DNA of 64,000 nucleotides from Chloranthus sessilifolius (GCA_021018995.1 CM037588.1:151237725-151301724); one strand, 5' to 3'. Shown: positions 35,145 through 46,466, numbered from the stretch's first letter. Translations and numbers: made by a program. The notes: generated from the sequence alone by a model not told the origin.

Positions 35145-37174
35145 AAAGTGATCAAGGGTAACATTGCAAGAGGAAACTTTGTAAAGAATTCCATTAGTAT
35201 AAATGGCTTCAAGATTTTTTATGGGCACAAGCATCTCAGATAATTCAGTGGCCTTTTTCACATATCTGGATGAACCAACCTACAATTTAGGAAAACATCA
35301 TCCACCAACATTTTGAACGTAGGCAAGACCTGCCTTTATTTGTCCTGTATATCAACATTTTGAACCTAGGCAAAACCTGCCTTTATTTGTCATATATATC
35401 CTAGATGTTGAAGATTCTCAACAGTGAGAATTATGTAGAACTGGTTTTGGCGACATGTGCAAATCATAGGCTGCTCGTTGGACTACTTGGATTGACCAAT
35501 GAACAAACAGGCAGACTCTACAGGTCTTGCTCTTAATTGTAGTTATCAAAATTGCCGAATTTTTAAAAAGACACTATTAATTGCAAATTTTGATTTATCG
35601 AATAAATAGTCAATTAATTGCAAATTTTTTAATAAGAGTTGTGAGTTTTAAGAAATCACAAATTTAATGATTAAATTGTGACAAATTCACAATTTTCTAA
35701 ATATATTTCTTCATACTTCAAAATTTTAGTTTTTAACTTTTTTTTTTTTTTCTCCAATTCTTCTTAATTTTCCTGTTGCAAACTTACTCCCGAACCCCAA
35801 CTTGGAGATTATGCTCGTAATAACAAACCGATTAAATATTGAAAATCTAGTAAAGTGACTTCATTGTTCCTTCTAGATGTGTTCTTGGTGGTCAATGGTC
35901 AGGAAACAAATGATTATCTTTTACTTTTCTTATAGCCCTAATCTTTTTCATGGGTCACTGAACTTATCATCAGTTCTGATTCCAGAATTAAATGCATTAA
36001 TTAGACCTGAGTGTCGCCCGGCACTCAGGTCAAAATCTTGGTATCTGTGCCAATATTTTGAGCGCCTTGTCAGTAAAAGTTCAAGATTGAACTTACACTG
36101 ATTTGTGTGCTCCAAAATAGCTGTGCCGATCTGGAGGCTTAACCATTTGGATGAAATGAGATTGATCTGAGTGCCGTGATTGGCACTCGGTCCGGGTACC
36201 TAATACCAGCTCATTGGAGGATGTAGAAATTGAAGAATCAGCACTTGCTTTACAAATATTGAGTCTCTCCTTGTTATTACTAATGAAGGGTATATAACCT
36301 CAAGCTTACCTCTAAATAAATAATAATAATAATAATATTATGCGCATGCACACAATCAGTGTGATTTTTGTACAACATTCTATTTATGTGGGATTAACCA
36401 AGCCATTTCACTAAATGATTGCAAAGAAAGCTTCTTTATCTCTTTATCTATATCAAAATAAATATGGAAATGCAACCTTAACCTCTCTACATCGATGATA
36501 ATATCTATAAATAAAAGGCCGCTATTATTTTTATTTTTTGTTATTTTGGTGGATATTGGATTGAATCTGTGCGGCTGATATATGAAGATCCAATCCTATC
36601 CACAAGGCCAAATAGGTTTTGTATCAGTCAAGTAGTTTTTTCAGCTCTTTTTTGTAACATTGAAATAGGCCTTACTAATTAAAGAGCAGGGATCACGTGC
36701 AATAGGCCTAATCTCGTTCTCTCAATCTCAAAATCTTTCTCATCCTTCCCTTTTCAAACACTTGGAGTCTCTCTCTCCTCAAAGATTTTCACTGATCTGG
36801 TGAGTCGTGTCGATATGATATTTAGGAGAATAGTTCAACCTAGGCCAGGTTCGGTTGGTAATCTTTGTTGATTCAGTGGAAGGTGTTCATTTAAGACTGT
36901 TGATCTCCCCGAGCTCTATTTTCTCCTTTATGTTTGTAAATTTAGTGCTATTTTAGGAAATGTTGCATGGAGAATCAAAATTAGAGATTTTTTTTGGACT
37001 CTTTATGAAATGATTTGATTTTATTGTTGTGTTTTCTGCTGGACTTTGATCTATGATGTGTAAATATGCTGCTAATTTGAGAAAATTTGTCTTGAGACTT
37101 CAAGTTTGAGATTTTGATAGATTTGTTTATAAAATGACATGGTTTTAGTTGGTTTTGGGTGGATCGTGATCTCT
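35145..37174. other. Spacer; one short tandem duplication and a UTR-like segment
   Basis: A unit of about 55 bp (CAACATTTTGAACSTAGGCA and on through CCTGCCTTTATTTGTC) is tandemly doubled at about 35308-35394. A CT-rich stretch at 36715-36800 ending GATCTG|GTGAGTC resembles an untranslated first exon with a splice donor, but nothing ties it to the kinase pseudogene downstream. No coding sequence is supported. Confidence 0.35.
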
Positions 37175-37179
37175 TATTC

Positions 37180-38092
37180 TGTTAAAATTACAAAATAAAG
37201 AAGAAAAGAAGAAGATGAACGATAGAAAGAAGAAGACATATTGCCACAATCGATTACATTATTTACGGCTTGTTACATTGTTCCAATACGAAAGTGTATA
37301 AATAAGATTACAAATACATTTGCGGTTATCTAGAAGTGGGTATGAACATGGGTAAGTGGATAGTTATCTAATAAGGTATATTCTAATACTCTCCCTCAAG
37401 TTGGAATGTGAACGTGAGAACATCCAAGTTGAAAGATAAATAGTTATGCAATTACGTAACAATCACAGATATTCACGATATATCTCTTAAACTCAATCTT
37501 GCTTGTTGGTGGTCACCGCTTGTCTATGAAGTCCATCACTGTCGCATCCCGCTCATCTTAGAGTCTGTCGGAGCCAGTGGCTAGATCAAGTCTGTCATGA
37601 TCTCTCCCAACTACGAATCATATGACAAGTCTCTTTAAAGAGATCTTGAAAAAATAAAGATCCAAAGAAAATGTGGGAAAAGACATCCACATAGATACAA
37701 AAGGCCAGAGAAAATATGAGAAAAGACATTCACGTAGAATATAGAAGGCTAGAGAAGATATAGAAAAAGACATCCACATAGAGTATAGAAGGCTAAGAGA
37801 AAATATGATACTAGAAGCAATGTCAGGATCATATCTTTGATACCATGTTAAAATTACAAAATAAAGAAGAAAAGAAGAGGATGAACGATAGAAAGAAGAA
37901 GACATATTGCCACAATCGATTACATTGTTTACGGCTTGTTATATTGTTCCAATAAGAAAGTGTATAAATAAGATTACAAATACATTTGCGGTTATCTAGA
38001 AGTGGGTATGAACATGGGTAAGTGGATAGTTATCTAATAAGGTATATTCTAATAGGTAAGTGGATAGTTATCTAATAAGGTATATTCTAATA
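37180..38092 (-). mobile_element. TRIM (terminal-repeat retrotransposon in miniature), fossil
   Basis: 913 bp. LTRs of about 209 bp lie at 37180-37388 and 37846-38054; the right one is followed by a 38-bp tandem repeat of its own end (to 38092). The primer site TGGTATCAAAG (minus strand, 37835-37845) touches the right LTR, and a purine-rich stretch (minus strand TTGAGGGAGAG) touches the left. The 5-bp duplication TATTC flanks it (37175-37179, 38093-38097). The internal 457 bp codes for nothing. The LTRs differ at only about 2% of sites, so it looks recent and structurally whole as a TRIM. Confidence 0.85.
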
Positions 38093-38574
38093 TATTCATT
38101 AGTTTATATTTATTTTTAAAATTTTTTTAGTTGTTCTAGATGAATTTTCATTTTACTTGATAAATAATAATAGAGTTATCTTATATAAGTCCGAGTTTCT
38201 TAACAATTTTGTTTTCTTTTATGTAGCAAAGTTAATTTCTATTGAGATTTTGATTCAATTAGGGGAACTTTGAAGTTCAGGCACACATTGGTTGGTAAGC
38301 TCTTGCTGATTTCATTTTGCTGAGTCTCCTAGTGATTTATTGTTTTGTTCATTAGCATTACTTACAAAGGGGAATCTAAGCATTATTTCAAGTCATTTTG
38401 AAGTGGCCTTTTTTTAACCTTTCATTTATACCTTCTTATGGTACTTGCTAGTTTGCTAGGTCTTCCAAGTTACAAATCATGTGAGCTACTGTTACCCTTC
38501 AACAATGGCTTGAATACTGCCCCGCTGGGCAAAACAAAAGGTTAAAGAAAAAGGGTTTAGGGTTTGGACGAAGG
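38093..38574. other. Spacer
   Basis: AT-rich sequence. A short stretch near 38265-38300 (AGTTCAGGCACACATTGGTTG then GTAAGC) resembles a small exon edge, but no protein match is visible. Confidence 0.35.
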
Positions 38575-38725
38575 CACTACAAAATGTAGGACTATTAGCG
38601 GCACCAAAAACTTCCCCTATTAACAAAAAAACTGCCGCTACTAATCTTGTCGCTATTGAAACAACAAGGTTTTTTGTTAATAACGAATATTTTTTGTGCC
38701 GCTAATAGTCTTATTTTTTGTAGTG
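38575..38725. mobile_element. CACTA-derived MITE
   Basis: 151 bp from CACTACAAAATGTAGGACTA to its inverted end TTATTTTTTGTAGTG, flanked by the 3-bp duplication AGG (38572-38574, 38726-38728). ACTATTAGCGGCAC near the left pairs with GTGCCGCTAATAGT near the right. Both the CACTA termini and the 3-bp TSD fit. Non-coding. Confidence 0.88.
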
Positions 38726-39251
38726 AGGGTTTTATATAATTTTAATCACCCATTTTGTTAGGAAAAGTTATAAGAAATGAATGAAGAGCACGAACAAATG
38801 GAAAAGGGTTTAAGAAACGAATGAAGAGCACGAAACAAAATCTATAATCTTGTTTCCATTCAGAAGTCCATCTTGGCACACTTTTCTTGCTTTGTATCCT
38901 TGTTTTCTTTTCATTTTTATTTTTGCCATAATAACTTAGAAGATTTCCATTCATTTATTGCCTAAGATATAAGAAACTATGTTCCATTAGGTTTCTGAAC
39001 CCTCTTTATAGTGCACACTACAGAAATGTTCCTTTTAACTAAGAGATGTCTACCAAGCCCTTAACATATGGGCCCTGTGCAGTTTTAATTCTTTTGAGCA
39101 TTTCCCTGATTTCCTTCTTGTGGAGCTATTGACCTTCTCATATACCTTCTAGTTTCTTCAAAATAGCTTTCGTCAGAATGAAGTCAGTTTTAAAATGAAA
39201 ATTTCTGACTGCCACTAATCATGCAATGTTCCTTTCCTTTCCCTTATACAG

Positions 39252-39509
39252 GCACGCGGCATGAATTATCTTCATCACTTCAACCATCGTGACCTAAAGT
39301 CATCAAATCTGTTAGTAGATAAAAATTGGAATGTAAAGGTGTGGGTCTATTTATATGAGAATAATTGGTTGGTAGTTTTATCTCTTCTGATCTAAAAATT
39401 GTTATTTTGTATAGATGCAACTTTTTTTTTTTGTGGACAGGTTGGTGACTTTGGTCTCTCACGCCTCAAGCGTCAAACATGTCTGACAACAAAGTCTGGG
39501 AAAGGAACG
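39252..39509 (+). pseudogene. Kinase exons with HRD and DFG motifs
   Basis: Exon 39252-39338 (29 codons) follows the acceptor CTTATACAG; its donor is AAG|GTGTGG. Exon 39441-39509 (23 codons) follows TTGTGGACAG; its donor is ACG|GTATTG. Both introns are phase 0. The catalytic-loop Asp and the DFG triplet are retained. Confidence 0.86.
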
Positions 39510-39619
39510 GTATTGCTTATACAATGTCTTTAGTGCCTATCTTTGGCATGGTTCAAAATCTCGCCAGAAACCGGTACGTACCGGACGATAAGTACCAGTT
39601 TTGGAGGTCATCGCACTAC

Positions 39620-39970
39620 AGATTGTGTCTGATTTACCGGCGGTCAAAAACCGCCCTTGAAAAATGCCAAACTGCCGCCAAAAATTTTGCCGGCAGCATT
39701 GCATCCGCCGGGAAAACAACCATCGGCGATACTTTCACCGGCGATTTTACTGGCAATTTTTAAGTGTCGGCAAGAAGATACTTTTCCCGGCGGTTTCTAG
39801 CCGCCTGGAAATGGCAGAAACAGCTCTTACAAAATGTGCATAGCGGCAGTTTCAAACCGCCGGGAATGTTTTTAAATTTTTTATTCCTCGGCAGTTTGTT
39901 TAAAACTGCCGTGCAAAATATTATCCTTATGATAATTCCCGGCAGTTTTAAACCGCCGGTAAAAAAAAAA
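39620..39970. repeat. CACTA subterminal hairpin repeats
   Basis: At least six motifs of the form GGCGGTTT...AAACCGCC, CGGCAGTTT and AAACTGCCG in both orientations, about 40-60 bp apart. Such arrays are the known TnpA-binding zone of CACTA elements. The open frames read through them on both strands are artefacts. Confidence 0.75.
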
Positions 39971-40873
39971 GTCATTTAAAAATAAAAATAAATAAATTAC
40001 CTCAAATTTCCCCATATATGGGCTGTACCTTTTTTTAGCTAGTAGCTTTGCTTTCTAATTTTAAACCTGTAGCATTTATTAAACCATTCCAAACCTGTAG
40101 CATTTGAAATTTATTTTAGCCTTTTACAATTCTACCCTTTTTATAAAATTACCTTACTATTTAATATTATTACGAATCGACCATCTAACCAGCTCCTTCA
40201 ACCTCTGGCAACTCATCTCCTACAACCTCCTGCAATTCATTCGCAACGCCAAACCTTCACCCGCCCTTCAACAACCGGACTTTGATTGATGCGATTCAAA
40301 AAACTCACATTAATCTTATTCTTCATTTTTGTTTCTTTGATTGGAGTACTCAAAACCCCCAACTTTCACCTGCTTTTTATCGGCCGGCACACTCACCACC
40401 ACTGCCGATTGACTCTATTGAAACCACCAATTTCCAACCCTATAGTTTCCCATCGTGTCAGGCTTCTTCTCCTTTGATTGGGGCCATCGAGCCGCTCGAT
40501 GATGAGGTCGAAAGGGTTGCCAGAAGATCGATCACTGGAATCCTTTGATTGTGTTGACGATGCGGAGTTCAAAAATCGATCATTGATTGTGTTGATGGCG
40601 AAGGAAGGGGGTTGCTGGAGATTGGATGGTAATTTTCTTGTTGAAATCATTCGCACCTTTGTTCACCGAATAGAGTTAAGTGCACCCAGTATTGAAGTCG
40701 ATGGGAGATTGCCAAAAGATCGATGGCCGAAATCCATTCGACTACAAATTGCTCACTCCCCCAAATTGCTGAAGCACCATCTATTCGACTCCAACCTTAC
40801 TGTTTTTGACAAATAAAATAGAAAACTTTATTAGAAGAAAAAAATACTGTATTTTAGGAATGATTCGAACAAG
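39971..40873. other. CACTA interior, unassigned
   Basis: CTGTAGCATTT is doubled near 40065 and 40098. 40180-40800 is GC-richer with several overlapping open frames of 63-112 codons on both strands, none with a recognisable domain. It may be captured host sequence or decayed transposase; this cannot be decided by eye. Confidence 0.35.
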
Positions 40874-41051
40874 AGTTAGTCTACTACCAGTGTCCACCCA
40901 TCATGGGTGGACACGACAGTCCACGCATCTGTATGAATACATGACGTGCACGGAGTTCCAATGTATGGAAGTCAGTGCACGTCATGCAGCCACACATTCA
41001 TGTGGACTGCTTTATTGCACATCATGGGTGGATACCCATTGTAGACTAACT
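40874..41051. mobile_element. Foldback MITE family B, copy 1
   Basis: 178 bp, almost wholly self-complementary. Outer ends are AGTTAGTCTAC in both orientations, then TCCACCCATCATG-like stretches, CAGTCCAC, and an inner CATGACGTGCAC against GTGCACGTCATG. A diverged relative begins near 63837. No coding capacity and TSD unclear. The 106-codon open frame crossing it is incidental. Confidence 0.75.
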
Positions 41052-41296
41052 GATGTGGAATTTAGATCCAGGAGCATTGGCATTGAGCATCAAGCTAATA
41101 CTAGATACTTAGTAAATAGAGGTTAAAATAAATAGAAAAGAAGATTTAAGTTTTAATATTGTCCTGTATATTTCTAATCTAAACAGTTCTTATTCAACCA
41201 AGCAACCATCTGATATATATAATAGCAAACAAACAGGGTATCAGTCTTTCTTCTAAAATTTAAAAGGCGCCCAGTATGTCAAATAAGATGGTCACT

Positions 41297-41538
41297 CTGA
41301 GGTCAAATGTCATACATGTTGGTCCTACATCAATTGCTTTGTATTGATCACCAAAAGCATGCCTTGCAATGCATATGGGCTTTGTCCATCCTGACAAACC
41401 ACACAAATTAGACAAATAGAAAATTATGGTTTTGTCATTAGCTAGTAATAAAAAAATGATAGGAAATGATAAGATCAGAATATCGAGAACAACCCGAGGA
41501 ACATTTTTGAAGATAATTGGTTGTCTGAACACCATACC
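41297..41538 (-). pseudogene. Captured NADP-dependent isocitrate dehydrogenase fragment (two exons)
   Basis: On the minus strand, exon 41538-41484 reads VFRQPIIFKNVPR and exon 41390 to about 41297 reads GWTKPICIARHAFGDQYKA. These align to the conserved stretch of plant NADP-ICDH that is usually [20 protein letters not shown] followed by PICIGRHAFGDQYRATD. A 93-bp intron separates them, with a normal acceptor (TTTGTCAG) but a degraded donor (AT for GT). Retained intron sequence means genomic capture, not retroposition. Beyond the GDQY block the match is quickly lost. It lies inside the CACTA on the same strand as, and downstream of, the transposase exon at 41966-42231. The intact enzyme oxidises isocitrate to 2-oxoglutarate; this fragment cannot. 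Confidence 0.85.
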
Positions 41539-41965
41539 TGCAGCAAGAATAGATGGTTCATGAAAATATTGATGACGAATTATAATCTTGATTTTCAGCT
41601 ACTCGAAAATTAGAGACAACAATCATAGATGAATGAAAATAATCAAAATGCATCACACCTCATGAAACAGTGAATCAGAATATCTTAAGCACAAGGTTTT
41701 TCAATAGAACCTCAACTCTTGCTTTCAACTTCAACGGAACCTAAAAATTGATGTTTAAAAATTAGTATAATGCCCATTTAAAAATATCAGTGATGATCAA
41801 AGGGATCTATCTAAAGCTTATCCTGGTATCCTTAATTAGTATGCAACTATTACTATTAGTTACATACTTATTTAGTCATCCTATAAAAAAGGGCTAAGAA
41901 TAACGCACAAGTATACAGTGAAGAAAAAGTAAGAGCCAATAGTAATAAATAATGAATTTACCTTA

Positions 41966-42231
41966 ACGCACTCCCATACGTGTGCCTTTGCAGCTTTATC
42001 AACGCCACGCCACGTTGGGCAATCAATGCGCAATTTCATTCCATCTCTTGCTAGAATTCCACACCAGTTTGCTAATTTATTGGTATGTTTTCCAGCTGGT
42101 TGGCCATTTCTGACTAATACACTAAACTTTTCTCCCTTTTGAAGCCGATTCAAGGCATGGCCCTTTGTAACACCTCGGCCAGTCTTATTTTTCTTGGATA
42201 GTGTGAAGCTTGCTTTACTTGATGGCGCCAT
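41966..42231 (-). pseudogene. CACTA Transposase_24-type first exon (TnpA-like)
   Basis: It begins MAPSSKASFTLSK and continues with GRGVTKGHALNRLQKGEKF, NGQPAGKHTNKLANWCGIL, CPTWRGV and AHVWECVK, the N-terminal block of the plant Transposase_24 family (GQP-G-N, DWR, K-IW). It ends at the donor AAG|GTAAATTC. Later exons of the family were not found downstream, where the dehydrogenase fragment lies instead. The exon itself is open, so it may have been under constraint until fairly recently. Confidence 0.8.
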
Positions 42232-42239
42232 CTATTTGA

Positions 42240-43180
42240 AAAATCTGGTATCAATGAAAACTAGAATTAAAATATATAGAGCACATTAGAAAATAATATA
42301 ATACAAAAACTTCTTGCACATGATATCCTCTTTAATATAAAGAGGTGACACCTTTTTAAAAGAACCAATATTTGTCATCCATTGGAAGACCCAAAGGAGA
42401 GCAAAATTGTACAACTCCCAATTCCATAACTCATTTGAGACTATTCTCTGTAAAACAAATCTCTAAAGTTAGATGGAGCTAGAATCGATATGATAGAAAA
42501 TGCCTTATCAACAAAAGTATAAAACCTGGTTAGATTGTAACACTTTGTAAAGATATTGAATGACAATTTTACAAGTAGAGAAATTGCTCTTCTTGAATAA
42601 TTGATGGCGTGACCAACAAATCCGTTAGCAAAGAGAGTTAATATAAAAATTGAGGGACACCACAATGTTATTGATTACTTAAGGCATAAGATATGCTTTA
42701 TTTTATTTTTGGTTCCCCATCTGCTGCGTGTATAATTTTGGTGACCCATGTGCCACAGGTTGTGGATGGGTTCCACCCGCTTTTGTAGATATTAAAAAAT
42801 CAAACATAGTTATCCAATTGGCTTTTGTAGATATTAAAAATACCATGTACTAAAAGATCTCTCTCATTCATTCTCATTTCGTCCATGTTGTTTTTAAGCT
42901 TCTATTCATTTCAATAGAAGCTACGTTTTTTTTTTCTTTGATCATCTACTTCTCAAGTCTGTTGCTTCCTTCTTAAATCAACATCATTAGAAAACAATCA
43001 ATCTTAAGGCAAACAGAATTAGACACTCAGTCTCCTTTTTGTGCAAGACCAGCACCCCGTAACAGAATTCAGAACCAACTTTAGTGCTCATAGTAGAATG
43101 GTGTGCCTATTGCAAAAAATGATCCACCAAGCTATCAATCTCTAAAGAGTATTTTTTTACTTTTTTGTTTTAATAGCTTG
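42240..43180. other. CACTA interior, no recognisable coding sequence
   Basis: AT-rich. A 20-bp phrase, GGCTTTTGTAGATATTAAAA, occurs near 42820, with a near copy (CGCTTTTGTAGATATTAAAA) near 42779. Nothing else is identified. Confidence 0.35.
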
Positions 43181-45661
43181 TGTAATATCCTGAAAAATCA
43201 CGTTAAACAGTGACCTCGGGATCCATGCCCGATTGGTCACAGGTTTGACCAATTAAGAGTTCAATGGATAGCATAGAGTGTGATGAATGGATGAGATGTG
43301 ATAGTTTGACTGACTGCGTGGTGTGTGATGTGAATGTGAAGTCGCATACACCTATCGCGGTGTATGTGCTCAACACACAAGTGAGGAAAGAGATAAAAGG
43401 GTTTAATAACCCTAAAATCTGTATTTTGGTTGTTGAGAGAGGAGTAAAGAAGAGAGAGAGAGGAGTAAAGAGGTTGAACAAGAGTTATTGTGAATGATTG
43501 GAAGGGGGATTCTAGCATTAAAGAGACCGATTCGACGCGAAGAATCCGTTCAAGCTAAAGCTGGAACCCTAGCCTTTCCAACCACTTGATTTGAAATCAA
43601 TTTGAGATTGATTGAAGGTAAATTTTTGTAGTTTAAATGCATAGATTAAAAGGTTAGATTGTGGTTAGATTCTAAGCCTTTATCCTTAGAAAGATGGAGG
43701 AAAAAGTAAGAGAAGAGATTGGGAAGAACAGCCAAAAGGGGGCTGAATCTGGTAATTTCGATTAATTGAAATTGGATTTCGATTAATCGAAATTGGCCAA
43801 GAAGTTGAAAAGTCAGAGGACCCCGATCTCGATTAATCGAATTTAGTTTCGATTAATCGACTTTGGATTTCGATTAATCGAATTGAGAATCGATTAATCG
43901 ACTGGGAACCTACAGTGGACTCCAGTGGAGAAAAGAATTTAGCTTGAAGAAATCGACTAATCGAAATGAGAGTTCGATTAATCGATTTATAATTTCGATT
44001 AATCGATTTGGGATCGATTAATCGATTTTAGAAATTCGATTACTCGAATTGAGAATCGACTGGATAGAGCAGAGAATTTCGATTAATCGAATTGGAATTC
44101 GATTAATCGAATGAGAATCTCGATTAATTGATATTGAATTTCGATTAATCGATTTTGGAGTTCGATTAATCGATTGGGCCAGTTTATGTTGACTTCTGAG
44201 TTTGACTTTAAGATTCTTGGGGGGTCTTGGACCTCCTTTATTACATCTTTAATGATGTGTTTCACATGTTATGTGGTACCATAAGTGATACGTGTGAGCT
44301 TGTGCACAAGGAGCCACGTGGGACCTTGATGCATTGATCAAACGAAGACTTGAGGTAGGGAACTCCTTGAACATGTACTTTATTTTGCAAGAGCATGTAT
44401 GTAGTGATATAGATTTAAATTCAAATGTTTTATTGCTTAAAGAGTTTGTAAAAAAGTGTGTGTGTGTAACATCAATAAAAGTAATCATAATGAGCCATCC
44501 CCAGGGGATGAGGAAGTAAAGAAATAAGAGCATCAGGTGTGATGCAAGTGAATGGATACATCCCAGGGATGTATCCAAGATTGAATCATGTTTGATAGGG
44601 CCTAACTAATATAAGATAGCACACTTACACGGTGAATAACTATATGTAAGGCACCGATATTTTTGTTATTTGAGGTTTGATAGGGTACCCCACCGACGTT
44701 GCGGGATATCCACGACTGACACGGCAGGATATCCGTGACCGATATGACGGCGAATCCGTAGGCCAGTGCGGAGGCTTATCCGTACACAGTAAGCACACCC
44801 CAGGAGTGTTGATTAAGACTAGTGAAACCCAGCCACCAATCCCCAGGGGAAAGGGGCTTGGGTACTATTTGTATTCCTAGGGAATACGTTAAAACTGTCT
44901 ATATAGATGACGATGATGGGTATCTCATCGGGGCTCGATGCTATATTGCTCGGGGATTACTTAAATTGAAAGTTTAAGTTTTGCTTTAGACCTTTTCAGC
45001 ATCATTCATGAATAAGTAAAATACATGAGTAAACTACCAGTAAAATGTGATGCTTTTTAACTGTTTTCATCATTGCTGTATAGACACATCATGCATGGCA
45101 TATCATGGAATATATGTGAGTTATAATTTATATGTTCAATTATGTTTTGTTCCCTATTGAGCTAGGATGTAGCTCACCCCATAGACTATACGTCGCAGGT
45201 CCACTACTAGCAGCTGCCGAGGCTTCAGGAGACGCTGACCCCGGTGAGTCGGACCTTGAGGCCGGAGACGAGTTGGAGCCACCTCCTGAGGACTTCTTCT
45301 AGAGGACTCCGTTGTGCAGCTTTGAGGGCCTTAGAATGATTTTGTACGGCTTGGTATGTCAAGCCTTGTTTTGACTAAACAATGTATATACTGGGTTTTG
45401 GGATAATTCTTTTGGGCGAACCATCTGTGATGATTAGCTATCATCAATGGTTCGGATCGGTTCTCCACTCATGTAGAGGCATGAGGGTAGAACTGTATTT
45501 TGAGAAATGCTTATATAGTGATTTAATTCTGCAGTTTCATTTACTATTTCAATTCGATTCATTGCTTGATATACTAATGTTCCATGCATAGCTAAGGGGC
45601 ACGGTCAAGATGATCGTGCTGATGGCACGGGTTTCGGGGTGCCGAAATTCAGGCTGTCACA
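43181..45661 (+). repeat. Solo LTR of a second Tekay-like Ty3/gypsy subfamily (fossil)
   Basis: 2481 bp from TGTAATATCCTGAAAAATCA to TCAGGCTGTCACA, flanked by the perfect 5-bp duplication GCTTG (43176-43180, 45662-45666). Ends resemble the gypsy LTR at 50175 (TGTAATATCCC ... GTTGTCACA). Near the 3' side both share ATAGACTATACGTCGCAGGT or GACTATACGTCACAGGT. No internal region remains. It lies inside the CACTA, splitting its TNP2 side from its Transposase_24 side. Confidence 0.9.
43755..44180. repeat. Array of TCGATTAATCGA palindromes within the solo LTR
   Basis: More than fifteen copies of TTTCGATTAATCGAA, TCGATTAATCGA or close variants, irregularly spaced by 5-40 bp. Each is a near-perfect palindrome. 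The corresponding zone of the other LTR subfamily carries a different palindrome (AATTCGACCCTCGAATT). Confidence 0.9.
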
Positions 45662-45884
45662 GCTTGATCCACCGATCTAATAACCACCAAAAGACGCAAT
45701 ATTCTGCTTATAATAAATTGATCTACTGAGACCACCATCAGCAACAAAAAAAGAGAATTATAATTTTATTTCTTTAAAAAAAATCTACCTTTTAACACCG
45801 AAGATCAAACCGAAGAGGATATCCGCAAGGTCAAGTTACAAAAAAAAATCTACCTTTAAATTATAATTGTATACCATATGATCG

Positions 45885-46149
45885 TATGTCATTTCTCAAT
45901 CTTGATATAGTCTGTTGTTGCATCTGACACATGGACACTTCAACTTCCCATTTACAGTTGCTCCTCGAGCTATTGCAAGCTCGATGAATCCTTTCGCACA
46001 TTGAAGATACTCTGGAGAAATTCTATTCCATCCAGATACAAAAATAGCATTCTTATTTAAACAACATACCAACATTCGAGCGACTCAAAACATGTGAACA
46101 TAAAGGAATATAAAATACCTAGGCTTCTAAATCCAACTTTTATCCATCA
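45885..46149 (-). pseudogene. CACTA TNP2 (TnpD) N-terminal relic
   Basis: Exon 46149-46118 reads MMDKSWI, then KPR after a TAG (Trp/Tyr expected), ending at the donor TAG|GTATTT. The next exon, from 46022, reads ISPEYLQCAKGFIELA and GKLKCPCVRCNNRLYQD, then a TGA followed by EMTYDHM. This is the transposase-associated domain that opens TNP2-type transposases (MDKSW, SPEY, C-PC--C-N). The catalytic part is not visible; the solo LTR begins about 220 bp downstream. Two nonsense codons mark it dead. Confidence 0.8.
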
Positions 46150-46459
46150 TGTGGGAGACTAGATGTACAATCTCCAACTTCTTGGTTGTTAATCTCTAGA
46201 AATCATGTAAAAAGGTTACAAGAGATAACAAATAAGGAATTAGCCTCTAGAGACATTCAATAGAAGTTTACAAGTAATATTGGGAGAAATACTCTTATTA
46301 AGAGGTTGTTTACACTGTTCTCTTTTCTCATCCTTTTGAAATTTTGGACACACTTTAAAGGTTTGCTTCAGGAAAAAAGTTATAGTTCCTTTGAAAGAAT
46401 GAGCAACTAGGGTGCCCACCTAAACCAAGTCCTAGCTTCATACTAATTTTAAGGTTAAG

Positions 46460-46466
<7 letters not shown>

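Noticed and set aside
39760-39979. Overlapping 71-codon frames on both strands
   Set aside because: Both read through CACTA subterminal GGCGGTTT/AAACCGCC hairpins.
41260-41535. 91-codon minus-strand frame read as one protein
   Set aside because: It reads straight through an intron of the captured dehydrogenase fragment; only the two exon parts match the enzyme.
43203-43518. Minus-strand frames of 85-92 codons and a 77-codon plus frame
   Set aside because: Lie inside the solo LTR 43181-45661 and have no motif.
43755-44180. Repeat array that might suggest a CRISPR-like structure
   Set aside because: Spacing is irregular, units are palindromes within an LTR, and the genome is a plant.
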